From Otatea glauca (Eukaryota > Streptophyta > Magnoliopsida > Poales > Poaceae), in assembly GCA_036346275.1 (NCBI GenBank), contig CM070720.1, forward strand, positions 8,409,278 through 8,473,277: DNA of 64,000 nucleotides, written 5' to 3'. Position 1 is the stretch's first letter; the number at the start of each line of letters is the position of its first letter. The notes beneath the pieces are model-generated. The model was not told the DNA's origin. It did no database searches and was given only the letters and a program-made list of their open reading frames with translations. Of this stretch, positions 47,645 to 58,900 are shown piece after piece. The position numbers and the translations under genes were made by a program.

Positions 47645-47835
47645 AGTAAAAAAAGAAAGAGAGAGAGAAAGAGAAGAGGGGGAAGAAAGAAGAGGGGAAG
47701 AAGGGAAGAGGAATGGGAGGGGAAGAAGAGAGGGAGGAGAAGGGAAAGAAGAAGAGGAAGCAGATAGTGAGGAGTAGGTGAAGAAAAAGAGGAGGAGAAC
47801 ATGAAGGGGAAGAAGAAAAGGGTGAGGAGGAAGAA
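47645..47835. repeat. GA-rich low-complexity tract
   Basis: About 190 bp almost only A and G on the plus strand (GAGAGAGAAAGAGAAGAGGG..). The apparent Ser/Leu-rich ORF on the other strand is an artefact of this. Confidence 0.85.
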
Positions 47836-48072
47836 AGGTTTCGTAGTTTTGTAGGAATATTTTTTTGTTTATTTGAATTAAATTTTGAAAATATGGTTTA
47901 GTGATCAAATTAAATAGATTTATAAGTAATTAGGTGTGTAGAGTAACAATATTTGTTCATATATACGACTTAGTGACCAAATTAATTAGCTTTGTAAGTA
48001 CTAGGCTACGTAGAATACTAGTAGTTTTGTAGATACACGACCTGCCGATCTTATGCATGTATTAAGAATTTC

Positions 48073-48946
48073 GTGAAATGCTTGACAGGTATGGATGAAC
48101 GAGTGCAATTTAATATAGACTACGGAGAAGGGGTTCCATACATGGGTGCACAAGGGGTGGAACTAAGTCATTTTTCAAGTGTTGTGACTAGCCTGTCATG
48201 TGCAGGGGAACATTCATGGGGCAGGGCTATCAGATGGTTGTACCACATGTTCTCGCTGGACCATGAATTACATGATCTAAAGCTGCACAGAGTAGGGTGT
48301 CAGAGACGGGATTGCACGTATTGGGAGTTAGTGGAACTAAAGGGGTCGAGGTTGTGAAGCTTATATGTAAGAATGGCAACTGAGAAAGGATGGCCATTAG
48401 TGTTGTTGGCGCAAACATTTCAGAAAGCCAATGTCGCCCATGCGACGCAGGAGAAGGTTGTTGGTGATGAATCGGGGGAAGTTGGGTAGAGCAGCCGAAA
48501 TGGAGAATGTTTAGTGAGGCAGGATGTTAGTTTAGGTCAACAAGGAGTGCCACGCAAAGGAGTTGATGTTCCTATGCCAGAGGTTTAGGAACCAATGGGT
48601 GTGGCTAACGAGGGAGAACATATTGAATCAATGATTCAAGCGATGGAGGCAGAGAGTCAGGACTACGAGGCTTTAAGTAATGACGAAGACGATGAAAAGC
48701 CTTTCACTATGGAGTGGATGAGTGTCAGTTTGACAGGCTAGTGGTCAACGAGAGCGAACACTTCGCATGGGGTTATGATCGGAATGAGGTGAGGCAAGGT
48801 GCGATTTACAAGAATAAGTGTGAGGTTCAAGAAGCAGTGACAGTATGGGAAGTCAGATCAGCAGGTATATGATGTCAGATGCTAGATGGAGGGTTTCCCA
48901 TGGCGTGTCCATGCGTACCAGCCTAAGTGGAACATCATTTGGAAGT
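48073..48946 (+). pseudogene. MULE (Mutator-like) transposase, N-terminal part
   Basis: Frames carry VQFNIDYGEGVPYMG, LYHMFSLDHELHDLKLHRVG and an acidic spacer (SQDYEALSNDEDDEKPF). The MuDR-type DNA-binding region follows: NEVRQGAIYKNKCEVQEAVT, GFPWRVHAYQPKWNIIWKCS. Stops and shifts break it at several points. The last codons TGG AAG TGT TCT are followed at once by the LTR of the element at 48952. The gene resumes in frame at 53793 (ATA GTT GTC CCA CAC). Transposase would bind the terminal inverted repeats of its element; no such repeats were recognised here. Confidence 0.78.
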
Positions 48947-48951
48947 GTTCT

Positions 48952-49623
48952 TGATGAGGACATCCCAACCAAGGATACAACCGCTACCTCTTCTTCCTCT
49001 ACGACCACTACTTCGTCTACGACATCTAGAGGGCTTAATCCGGAAGCAAGTCCTTTCCATCCACCTTTGTTGGACTAGCACATCAAGAACATCCACCGAG
49101 GACATCCCACGAGCCAAGGAAGGCCTAAGATTCGTCGCCGAGTCCGGTTCGGTCATCCAGGAGCAGCAGTACTTCAAACGGACGCCACGACCACATCCGA
49201 ACTCCGTTTTCGACGTTCGACAACTCGTTTGAAAGGTATCGAGATAAACTTTCCAATGGATCTGATTTTGAGGCTAAATTCCTCCTGGAGCAAAGGGAAA
49301 TCACAGAATAATCTCACGGGACAGAAATTCCAAGTGCTGCGCCACCTTTCTTTTGGGCCCAAGGCCCATGTACTTTTAGGGTTCCACCCCTCCTTTGGCC
49401 GGCGCCCCTCTCCTGGCTGCCGCACCCCTCTTGGGCGCCCCCCTTGGGTGGGTACCCCTTTATATTAGGTTCTCACCCCTGTTCTTTATTTTTTAGGTTT
49501 TTTTGTGTTTTGGTAGACCCGTGTGCGTCCTCCTCAATCTTGCGTGTGTCGACTAGACCACCCAAGTTGAGAAACAGAACCTCACCTTGTTTTTCGTTGA
49601 GATTATTGGATTGAAATTGCTAT
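48952..49623 (+). repeat. 5' LTR of the CRM-like element (3' end missing)
   Basis: About 97% identical by eye to 52952-53623, including TTTATATTAGG (TATA-like, near 49460). After GATTGAAATTGCTAT the two diverge: the last 164 bp of the LTR (as in 53624-53787) are absent here, and no primer site is recognised. The retained part carries a TAG where the 3' copy has CAG (about 49076). Confidence 0.8.
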
Positions 49624-50867
49624 TACTACCTAGTTTATTTCTTGTTGAATTTGTGTTGCATCGTTGTGTCGTTGCTGGTCTTAGCGTTTGATCTTTAGAG
49701 TTTCGAGTTCTATTCACGTTTTTGTCACAGCGTCATGTTGTTCGTAAGGCTCATTGTCTGCCATCTTCCTTCTGCAAAACCGAGAGCCTTCCACCAGAAC
49801 GCCCCAAACTCCCTCACACAAGATCAAACCGAGAGCCTTCCACCAGAACGCCCCAAATTCCATCACCACAAGATTCCTTCCAATCCAACTCGGTTCCTTC
49901 CTTCCAATCCGTGTTCCAAACCGAGTATCCCACGTCTTCCCCAACCAACTCGGTTCTTTCTTTCCAATCTGTGTTCCACCAAAACTCACCGAAGTTTTCC
50001 ATATATAGCCAAACGCATCCAGTGGTATCCAAACAGAGAAGGAATTGAGATTCTCCTCCTTGCCATATCTACCTTTTCCCTCCAAATATAGCACGCATCC
50101 AGTGATCATTGCCATATCTTTAGCATTTGTTCTGTTGCCATCCATATCCATATCAAACCGTGCCAGTCTTTCCTTCCAAAAAAAATAGAAAAAAAGAGAA
50201 GGAAATCCGAGCGGAACCATCTCTCTGCTCTCTCCACGCCATCTTGCTGTACTTGACAATCCATCAAATTTTGGTGCACAGATCAAAGACTAGAGAGAGA
50301 GAGAGTATCTTTTAATTACCTTTCTACCCCTGGTCAAAAAAAGTGTGTGGTGAATACTTCTCTGGAGTCCTTTTTTAGTCATGTTTCCAGTCTAGGGCTC
50401 CCACAAAAAAAATTCAAAAACAAATTCAAAAAAAATCAAAAAAAGAGAGGGAAGAAAGGAGCCCTAGCTGTTGCTTGTGCATTGAGAACGTCCCGTTCTT
50501 TGTTACGTGACTTCTTTAGTGTCTAGGCTCGCGTCTCTAGCACGGTCTAGCCTAGGACCAGACGTCATCATTGTTGAACATTCTTTCAGCTTGTTTTGAC
50601 TAGTGTGGTTCTAGTTTTTCCTTTGCTACAAATAATACCTGTCCAAACTCCACTTACTATTAACCACAGGAAAAGTACCTTGCAATCGCTTTGTCACCTC
50701 TGAGTGCAGGTTACCATCATTATTCGATCAGACCTTGACAAGCTGTAGGGTAAGAACTGGTAAGAACTTTGTGTTAGCTTGAGCGCGTGAGACCATCCAC
50801 GGCCCATATATTAGTAGTCCATAGGAACTAACCCTCTTGTGAGTTCTCTGTTTTGTTGCTCCTAACC
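49624..50867 (+). other. Leader between 5' LTR remnant and gag
   Basis: It contains a 48-bp-spaced duplication (CCGAGAGCCTTCCACCAGAA at about 49782 and 49830), a CT-rich part, a short GA microsatellite at 50293-50309 and an A-rich stretch at 50404-50450. Overlapping short frames on both strands have no domain. It may include foreign sequence that replaced the LTR end. Confidence 0.5.
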
Positions 50868-53324
50868 ATGGCAGGTAGTCCAAGCAATCGTGGGAGTAAC
50901 ATCGGCAGTGAGAGTGAACATGAGGACCGCCTCACACCAAAAGAATGGCATTGGGTCACTCATTTCGTGAGGATGCACAATCAGCATGAGATGCGAACTC
51001 GTGACACTCTTGATGCGATTCAGGCGCAATTGGCACCCCTCACTGAGCTTCAAGCACAGCTAGCACAACTTCTCTAAGGTACTGCCCCCAACAATGGTGC
51101 CGCTGGTCATGCTTTGGGCCAACGCGGCGCTCCACCGGTTGTCCCTATAAATTTAAACGGGGTGGATCAAGAGGAGAACAACTATGCCGCCGATACCGAG
51201 GACTACTACAGGGTAAATGTGAACAACGACCGACCTCATCGTCGACTCGGCAATAACAGGCAAGGTATGGCTAGAAATCAACATGATCAAAGGGAAGAAC
51301 GTGATGACTCTATGGCAAAAATGAAATTTACTATGCTTCCTTTTGATGGTACTTATAATCCTGATGTTTACCTAGATTGGGAGTTGGCGGTAGATCAAAA
51401 ATTTTCTTGCTATGACTTCTCTGAGCGTAGAAGGGTTCACGCTGCCACTAGTGAATTTACTGGTTTTTCATCTATTTGGTGGAAAGAACTTTGTAGAGCC
51501 AACCGTGATGTACCTACAACTTGGGATGGGTTGAAGCGTGTCATGAGGGCTAGATTTGTTCCTACATACTATGGTCGTGATTTATTGAATAAAATGCAGC
51601 GCTTTAATCAAGGTGATAAAATGGTTGAGGAATATTATCAGGAATTACAAATTGGCATGTAGCGCTGTGGGTTAGAAGAGAGTGAAGATGCAAAAATGGC
51701 TAGGTTCTTGGGTGGGCTTAACCGAGAGATACAGGATATACTTGACTATAAAGAATACAATTCTATCACTCGTTTGTACCATCTTGCTTTGAAAGCAGAA
51801 AGGGAAGTGCAGGGTCGACGATCGACAACACGAGGTAATATTGGAGGCTCTTCCACGTCTAAGTCGGTCCAGATCCATACCAAGGTATCATCTTCCATAC
51901 CTGGACGTGTACCTACACCCGCTGTTCCAACTACTTCGACGTCATCACGCATTCCGGAGGCAAACAAGTCAGTCACACTACAAGCACCCGCCAAGAGTGC
52001 TTCCTTAGTTGCTTCCACCGGTCGAGCGCGGGAAACACAATGCTTTCGATGCAAAGGAATGGAACACGTGATGCGAGACTGTCCTAATCAACGTGCTCTA
52101 ATAATCAGAGAAAATGGTGAGTACACTAGTGATAGTGACATTGATGAAATTGAATATGCTCTTGTTGCCACTAACACTGCAGAGCCAGCAGAAGAGATTA
52201 TCATTTCTGCAGCATCCGAGAAATATCCGGCTCTTGTTGTTGCACGTGTACTTAGCGCACAGCCTGCACGCGATGAACAAAATCAACGCCATAAAATCTT
52301 TCAGACAAGGTGTGTGGTGAATGAGCGCGTTGTGCATGTCGTTGTTGATGGAGGTAGCTGCAACAATTTTGTGAGTGTAGACATGGTCGAGAAGCTTGGC
52401 TTGACCACAAATCCACTTCCTCAACAGTATGAAATTGAATGGCTCAATTCCACTGGTAAGGTTCAGGTAACAAAAACCGTTCGAGTACCTATCTCAATTG
52501 GTTCTTATCATGATAATGTTGTTTGCGATGTTGTACCCATGGATGCTTGCTCTCTTTTATTGCGTAGACTGTGGATCTATGATATGGATGCTACACATCA
52601 TGGTAGGACCAATGAGTATAGTTTCTTGTATAAGGAAAAGGAAATTATTTTGAAACCCATGAGCCCTACAGAACTAAGAAACATTGATGTTAAAAGAGCT
52701 CAAAGAGAAAATGAAGAGAGTGGAATTAAAAGTGTAGCTAGTAAATCAACCCATTCAACTACACCAGTTGCTCAAAAACCTGATCTTAAGTTGAAAGGTA
52801 AAGTATTGTTGGCTGCAAAAGTTCTTTCACAAGATAATATGGATAGTATAGAACCATTGCCATTCTCTGTTGCTTTGTCTTCTGTTATTACTAATACTTT
52901 GAAGGATAATGAGATGGAGTCGAGGACGACTCCAATTCAAGAAGGGGAGGATGATGAGGACATCCCAACCAAGGATACAACCGCTGCCCCTTCTTCCTCT
53001 ACGACTGCTACTTCGTCTACGACATCTAGAGGGCTTAATCCGGAAGCAAGTCCTTTCCATCTACCTTTGCTGGACCAGCATGTCAAGAACATCCACCGAG
53101 GACATCCCACAAACCAAGGAAGGCCTAAGATTCATCGCCGAGTCCGGTTTGGCCATCCAGGAGCAGCAGTACTTCAAACAGACGCCACGGCCACATCCGA
53201 ACTCCGTTTTCGACGTTCGACAACTCGTTTGAAAGGTATCGAGATAAACTTTCCAATGGATCTGATCCTGAGGCCAAATTCCTCTTGGAGCAAAGGGAAA
53301 TCACAGAATAATCTCACGGCATAG
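50868..53324 (+). pseudogene. gag-protease ORF of the CRM-like element
   Basis: It starts at ATG 50868 (MAGSPSNRGSNIGSESEHED). One frame stays open to 53324 except for TAA 51075-51077 and TAG 51660-51662. Gag core: MLPFDGTYNPDVYLDWELAV, FTGFSSIWWKELCRAN, MRARFVPTYYGRDLLNKMQR and FLGGLNREIQDILDY. Knuckle CFRCKGMEHVMRDC (CX2CX4HX4C). Protease: VVVDGGSCNNFVSVDMVEKL (DGG site), then VPMDACSLLLRRLW. The PR-RT linker VALSSVITNTL joins directly to NEMESRTTPIQEGEDDE, normally the pol C-terminus next to the polypurine tract, so RT-RH-IN are deleted. The frame then crosses the polypurine tract and reads 124 codons into the 3' LTR. Confidence 0.85.
52939..52951 (+). other. Polypurine tract of the CRM-like element
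   Basis: AAGAAGGGGAGGA directly precedes the 3' LTR TGATGAGG. The identical tract precedes the related LTR on the minus strand at 32098-32086. Confidence 0.88.
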
Positions 53325-53787
53325 AAATTCCAAGTGCTGCGCCACCTTTCTTTTGGGCCCAAGGCCCATGTACTTTTAGGGTTCCACCCCTCCTTTGGCC
53401 GGCGCCCCTCTCCTGGCTGCCGCACAACTCTTGGGTGCCCCCCTTGGGTGGGTACCCCTTTATATTGGGTTCTCACCCCTATTCTTTTTTTTAGGTTTTG
53501 TTGTGTTTTGGTAGACCCCGTGTGCGTCCCTCCTCAATCTTGCATGTGTCAACTAGACCACCCGAGTTGAGAAACAGAACCTCACCTTGTTTTTCGTTGA
53601 GATTATTGGATTGAAATTGCTATCACCTTGTTCTTGCATGTTCTTTGTTGTAGTAGGTTCAAGGATCGATCGGGTCTTTGATTCAGTTGTTCGCCTCGTG
53701 TGGTGACGTTGCGATTGTTTGGTCACTGATCTTGTGGTTCATTGTATCGTTCTCATCAGAAGGTCGGGACAACCCTAATGCACATCA
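52952..53787 (+). repeat. 3' LTR of the CRM-like element
   Basis: 836 bp, TGATGAGGAC to AATGCACATCA; ends are TGATG / CATCA inverted. A TATA-like CCTTTATATTGGG lies near 53457. It is followed by GTTCT and the resumed transposase codons. Confidence 0.85.
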
Positions 53788-53792
53788 GTTCT

Positions 53793-54225
53793 ATAGTTGT
53801 CCCACACACATGCGTACTAATGGAGTCTACGCACTCCCATAGAAACATATCTTTAGATTTTGTTGTGAATGCAATGTACGGGGAGTAGATGGCAACAATC
53901 AGGTTCTTCCTGTAGTGCTCGTATTCGTGGAGGGTGAAAACACAGATAGTTGGCTCTTGTTTCTAAGAAATGTGAAAGTCAGTGTCGTGGATCAGCGATC
54001 TAGAGTGTGTGTCATACACGATCGGCATCCCGGGCTATTGAAGGCAATCGTGCAGTTATAGCAAGGTGCAGATGAGACACATCTTCGACCTGATTTGTGA
54101 AGTTGTGGTGCAAGCGGCACATAGAGTGCCAACTTCTACAAGCAGTTCAAGAACAAGGAGCTGACGAAGCTTTTTAAGAGGCTATGCGATCAGAGCAAGT
54201 AGAGATAGTTTGAAGACCAAGCCCA
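53793..54225 (+). pseudogene. MULE transposase, continuation after the CRM-like insertion
   Basis: It reads IVVPHTCVLMESTHSHRNIS, then (after a gap) NVRGVDGNNQVLPVVLVFVE, GENTDSWLLFLRNVK, VCVIHDRHPGLLKAIVQL and ANFYKQFKNKELTKLFKRL. This is the catalytic MULE transposase domain pattern (DGNN.. D, the DRH..GLL.A stretch). Some residues and frames are damaged, with stops after KAIVQL and elsewhere. The segment between the DNA-binding and catalytic parts is shorter than usual, so a deletion is likely. It ends near 54225, where Copia gag sequence begins. Confidence 0.78.
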
Positions 54226-55042
54226 TAGAATTAGAAATGCGTCTTGTATTTCTTGTGAGGCCCTCAAGATTGAGGCAGCCGTCTTTGAGGAGAAAATGCA
54301 CGTCTTTGAGAGAGCTCATCTTTCTGGTTCTTCTTCTTCTTCTCCCTGTTCTTCTTGTGCTTCTTTCTTTCGAGATTGCCAGTATCTTATGAGCACTCTC
54401 GAGAAGTTTGTTGGAGGCAAGAAGAAGCTCAATCTTATTCTAGACCAATCCAAGATTAGTAGATTCAATCAAGGTCTAGGATTTGATCCTTGGAGCACGC
54501 TGGCGCATCCTCCCACCATTGTGCGCGGCTCCAAGAGTGGTGAGATTGTGGTAGCTCCCAGAGTGAGCACCACCAAGTTTAGGTCTCTTTGGGTTGTCCA
54601 TAGGACTTCCGACTGAAGGATGTTACTCTGTTGCTTCATCTCTAGCAAGGCGAAGTACACATGCACCTTTTGTAAGAAGGATGGTCACCTAGTAGATTTC
54701 TGTTTCAGGCACGCCAAGATCACTCGGCGTGAGCGTGTTGCTACTCTTAGAGGTATTCAGGGTCATCCCCAGACTTTGAGTGCTCCTAAGGCACACACTG
54801 CTTCTAGACAGGTTAGAGAGTCGCCTGTTTTTGGGCAGCGTCCAGGACTCGGTTTTCATGCTGGTTCTTCGAGTTTTAGTCTTGGAGCTGTTCGTAGTCA
54901 GTCTTTCCGCCGTCCTTTTGATACTCCTCGTTTTTCCCATCGAGGTAGATATCAGCGGCGTGAGGTGTTTTCTGGTAGGAGATTTAAGAAGCCTCACTGG
55001 GGTGGCTCGGCTTTTGCACCACGGCGTGCCAACCCGCTTTGA
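54226..55042 (+). pseudogene. Copia gag C-terminal fragment
   Basis: It begins ASCISCEALKIEAAVFEEKM, a leftover of the coiled-coil part. QSKISRFNQGLGFDPW and VSTTKFRSLWVVHR follow, then, after TGA at about 54614, the knuckle CTFCKKDGHLVDFCFRHAK (CX2CX4HX4C) and a basic Arg/Phe/Gly-rich tail to 55042. No 5' LTR, primer site or gag N-terminus is present: the Copia element is 5'-truncated at its joint with MULE sequence. Confidence 0.75.
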
Positions 55043-55140
55043 CTCCTAGATTATCTACGAGTTGCTCCTAATCATGTGAGAGTTGAGCGTCGAGAGACAC
55101 TCGAGTCGATCTTCTTCGTGGATCGGTACTGAGGCGTCGT

Positions 55141-55988
55141 GTGGTTGATGATTGGGTTCCCAAGTCTTCACTCTATCCCATCTTGAGTCATCTCTCTCTC
55201 CGTGTCTTGATCAGTTTGTCGGATGGGGAAGGAGATGTTTGGATTGTCGACTCCGGTTGTTCTCGTCATATGACCGGAGATTCTCGATGGTTCTCTTCCC
55301 TAGTCCGAGCCCCCGGTGATGAGTTGATCACTTTCGGGGATGCTTCTTCAGGTAGAGTCATAGCTAAAGGTACCATCTGCATTAACCAAAATTTCATTCT
55401 TAAAGATGTTGCCTTAGTAAGTAAGCTGCAATACAATCTACTCTCTGTTTCTCAGCTTATTGATGACTCTTTCGAGGTAAGCTTCAAGAGTAATGCCTGT
55501 AGAATCCTTGATTCATCAGGAGGGTTAGTTTGCGGGATTTCTAGATTTGGGAGAGTCTTTCGTGCTGATTTTTCTGCTTCTTCTGGAGACTCTCTTCGAT
55601 GTTTGATTGCTTCTGAGTCCCGTGATCTCTCCTTCTGGCATAGGAGACTTGGTCACATTGGTTTTGATCATTTGACCCGAGTTAGCAGCCACGATCTCAT
55701 TCGGGGTTTGCCCAAACTCAAGATGGTCAAAGACTTAGTTTGCTCTCCTTGCCGACATGGCAAGATGGTTACTGCTTCTCATCCTCCTGTGACCGTAGTG
55801 ATGACTGATGCACCAGGACAGCTTTTACATATGGACACTGTTGGTCCAGCTAGAGTGCAGTCAGCAGGAGGGAAGTGGTATGTTCTTGTCATCGTTGATG
55901 ATTTTTCTAGATTCTCTTGGGTATTCTTCATGGCCTCGAAGGATGAGACTTTTTCTCACTTCAGGGGTTTGGTCAGTAGGTTGTCTAT
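55141..55988 (+). pseudogene. Copia protease-integrase, cut by the Tekay LTR
   Basis: Protease WIVDSGCSRHMTG with LVSKLQYNLLSVSQL behind it. The integrase zinc region is FWHRRLGHIGFDHL..CSPCRHGKM, followed by LLHMDTVGPARVQSAGGKWY and IVDDFSRFSWVFF, the first catalytic Asp (HMD). The frame is open for about 283 codons and ends at LVSRLSI, where TGTAAGGACC of the next element starts (55989). The second Asp, the Glu, RT and RNase H are not in the window, and would be expected to the right of the Tekay element. The stretch 55043-55140 has stops that separate it from gag. Confidence 0.88.
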
Positions 55989-58900
55989 TGTAAGGACCCG
56001 AATCCACTGATTCGAACCCACTGTGTTTACCGCACTATTCCCAGGATCAACGCTAGTGCACACAGCTTAACATTGGTACATATCACATCATACACAACGA
56101 TAATAAAATAATAGTTCATTTATTGATATAGCTAAATGTATGATCTTATGACCAACTTACATTATTAAGCCACGCAGGGCAAGACTGAGAATATAAACTA
56201 ATTATTAAGCAGCAGAAAGTAGAAACGTAAATAGCTCATCAGTTCACCACAGGCAACCGACAAGGCTCGGACCCTAATGACTCGTGTCTTCTTGGACTTC
56301 ATCTTCCAACACAGGTGTCGATTCTTCAACTGTTGATTATTGTTGTTTGGCAAGGGTGAGTACTTAAAGCACTCAACAAGTTGTGCATGTAATGCAATTC
56401 TATTTATCTACATGTAAGGCTTATTCCAAAGGGTAGGCTATCATGGCTATTTTGCAATAAGCGGATTTACGAACAAATACAAGAAATAGATTGTAAAGAA
56501 TGTAAAACAAATAATGATAATAAATAAATTCAGTATTTCTCCAATAAACCAAGTTTCCAATCCTAAATCAAATTCATTTTCCATATGGCATCCCGCCATC
56601 CCAACTAAGTTGTCCAGTTAATTAAGCTAACCCTTAACTGTAATTCCCGAGCATTGCTCAATACCGCGAGCACGGCTATCCGAATAGTTTCACACTCTGC
56701 AGAGGTTATGCACTTTACCCACGTGATACAACCAAACACCACAAAGGCGAGAGATCATAACAAAGCCTTTACAATGCTCTATCTTAACCTGATACTACCC
56801 GCTAAGGTTTCAACATCAAGGCGGTCTCAGAAACCACATCCGGGCCCCCTCTTGCGCCATGTGAATTACACCTGACCGGAACTCACACCGACCACAATAG
56901 TATCAAAATTAAGACTTTGCAAATTACTCACTAGGTGGCCCATACTGCACATGTGGTTGCATGATTGACTCAGGTCAAAGGCTTGCAAGGTTAAGTCCTT
57001 AGTGTGATCAAGGCAAGACTTCCACATACCATCTGCCCATCGGGCCCACCTTGGCCTCCTCGCCCCTTGCCACTTGCCCCGATCCATGTTATTATCACCC
57101 AGTTGATTACCAAGCACCACGTGCCATCAACAATTCAACATCGTTGCGTGACATAACTCGCCACAACAACTCAATCTCATCGTGTGATCCCACATGACAC
57201 ACAAGTTCATAACATTGTTCCATATTCCATTAATCAAGATTAATTATCCATGATTCTGGCACATGTGATGACGTGGCATGGCTAAGCAACTATTACGAAC
57301 TAAACCTCCAATGTTGATTGTAGTTATTAACCAACTATATTAAACCAATCTAGGGTGACAATGGATCATGGCATACAATGACAAGGTAGGGTATAGATCA
57401 ATCTGGTATATTAGCTACGCCCAATTTAATTTAAAACAATTGTATATTTGAAATATATGCAATAGGGTAGAACAAACATAGCAATTTTATAAACATGGGT
57501 TCAACATGATCAAAGCACAACTTGCCTTGGAATAGGTCCTGATCTTGATCTGGAGCTTGCTCTTGAGTTGCTTGATCTTCCTCCGAAGCGTCGCACAATT
57601 CAACGTCTACGCTGCATCAAAGAGAAAAGCAAATAAATAGCAAAACAGAGAGCAATTGAACTCCAAAAATCAAATAAAATTCACCATTAAATAGATCTCA
57701 ATTTTACAAATTTTTAGAAACTGGAATCACTCAAATCCGAGTTACGATGCAAAAGATATAGCCTTTTGAAGTTTGAAATAAATCTCAAATCGAAAATCGT
57801 AAATTCGAAATTAACAGATTTGTTTTATTCGAAAACCGATTATTGCGTCAGCCCGACGTCATGCTGACGTCAGCCCTGGCGCCAGCCAATCCAGTGCTGC
57901 CACGCGTCCTGGTCCATGGACGCGGTCCACGGAACCACCTCTGGCCCACCGTGGACACGGTCCACGGCGCCTCGCAGCTCGTGCCGACACGCGGCTGCAT
58001 CTGGTTGGCTGCAGCACCGCACGCGATGCGCGCCCCGATCATCGACGCGTGGCAGGATCAGGACCGCCCGCAGAAGATCGGACGATCTCGGATGATGGCG
58101 CTGACGGCGACTACGCGGCTCAATCTGAGGCGTCCACCCTAGATCGGACGGTTGTCAACACCTGCTCCCGAAGATGGCGACGCGGCGGCGCAACCTTACC
58201 GGCAGTGAAGAAGACGATGGCGGCGGCGGTGAAACAGGGGTCCTTCAGCGACGAAACCCCTCGAATCCGGTGCGGCGCAACCCGAAGAGCTCCGATCTGG
58301 GGCACACGCGACGGAAGACAACCCGGCGACGGCGGAAAACGGTCAAACCCGCGGCGGCTTCCTACACAACTCCGACGAGCTCTTTCGCGGAAACGGCGGC
58401 GAAACAGGCTCGGGGTTGCACGAACACGCGGCTCGAGATGAGGATCTCGGCGCCCCTCGGGACTTAAATAGTCGCTCGGAAGGCGTGCAAGGCCCGAACT
58501 CCAAGGTTGGCTCCGTGGCGGCGGACTCGCGGCGACTTCGGAGAGGTGACGCGGACGCATCCGGGCGTCCACGCCATCCATCCGATGGCCCTAACGCTCG
58601 GTGACGCGGCGAAGGTTCACCGTTGGATCTCCATCCAACGGTTGATCGCATTAGGTTAGAGTTTTGTCTTTGAACGGGCCGATGGTGACTTGGGCAGCGG
58701 TTCACGGGCCGCCCAAAGATTTTCACACTTTTAAAAGAACTTTTCATTTAAAACAATTCTCAAATTCATTTTATTTATTTTAAGCAATAAAACAATCGGA
58801 AAAATCCGAGAAAAATCTCAAAAATACTCGAGACATTACGGACTTAAATAAAATATTTTTGGCAAAACTTTATTTTGACTTTGCATGATTTAATTACTTT

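Larger units (their letters stand above)
46805..48072. other. 5' flank of the host gene and repeat-rich spacer
   Basis: 46860-47000 is GC-rich (gene 5' region), then AT-rich. No ORF of value. Two repeat features within it are listed separately. 47885-48010 has a roughly 64-bp direct repeat (TTTAGTGATCAAATTAAATAG / TTAGTGACCAAATTAATTAG) just upstream of the MULE gene, possibly part of its terminal region. Confidence 0.5.
48952..53787 (+). mobile_element. CRM-like non-autonomous Gypsy element (gag-protease only), complete
   Basis: Target duplication GTTCT at 48947-48951 and 53788-53792. The element starts TGATGAGGAC and ends GCACATCA. The 3' LTR is 52952-53787 (836 bp), preceded by polypurine tract AAGAAGGGGAGGA. 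The 5' LTR matches it from 48952 to about 49623. One gag-protease frame exists, with no RT, RNase H or integrase. Removing the element and one GTTCT restores a continuous transposase codon path. Gag/PR wording (DVVPMDACSLLL, HHGRTNEYSFLY, PMSPTELR) and TGATGA..CATCA ends recall the centromeric (CRM) lineage and its known non-autonomous relatives; that lineage call is inference. Confidence 0.85.

Noticed and set aside
47555..47908. Ser/Leu-rich ORF resembling a signal peptide
   Set aside because: Product of the GA-rich low-complexity tract.
49714..50315. ORF of 190 codons on the minus strand and overlapping plus frames
   Set aside because: Leader of the CRM-like element with a short duplication; no domain, frames overlap on both strands.
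57843..58750. Several overlapping ORFs of 90-150 codons on both strands
   Set aside because: GC-rich interior of the Tekay LTR; frames in many phases without domains.
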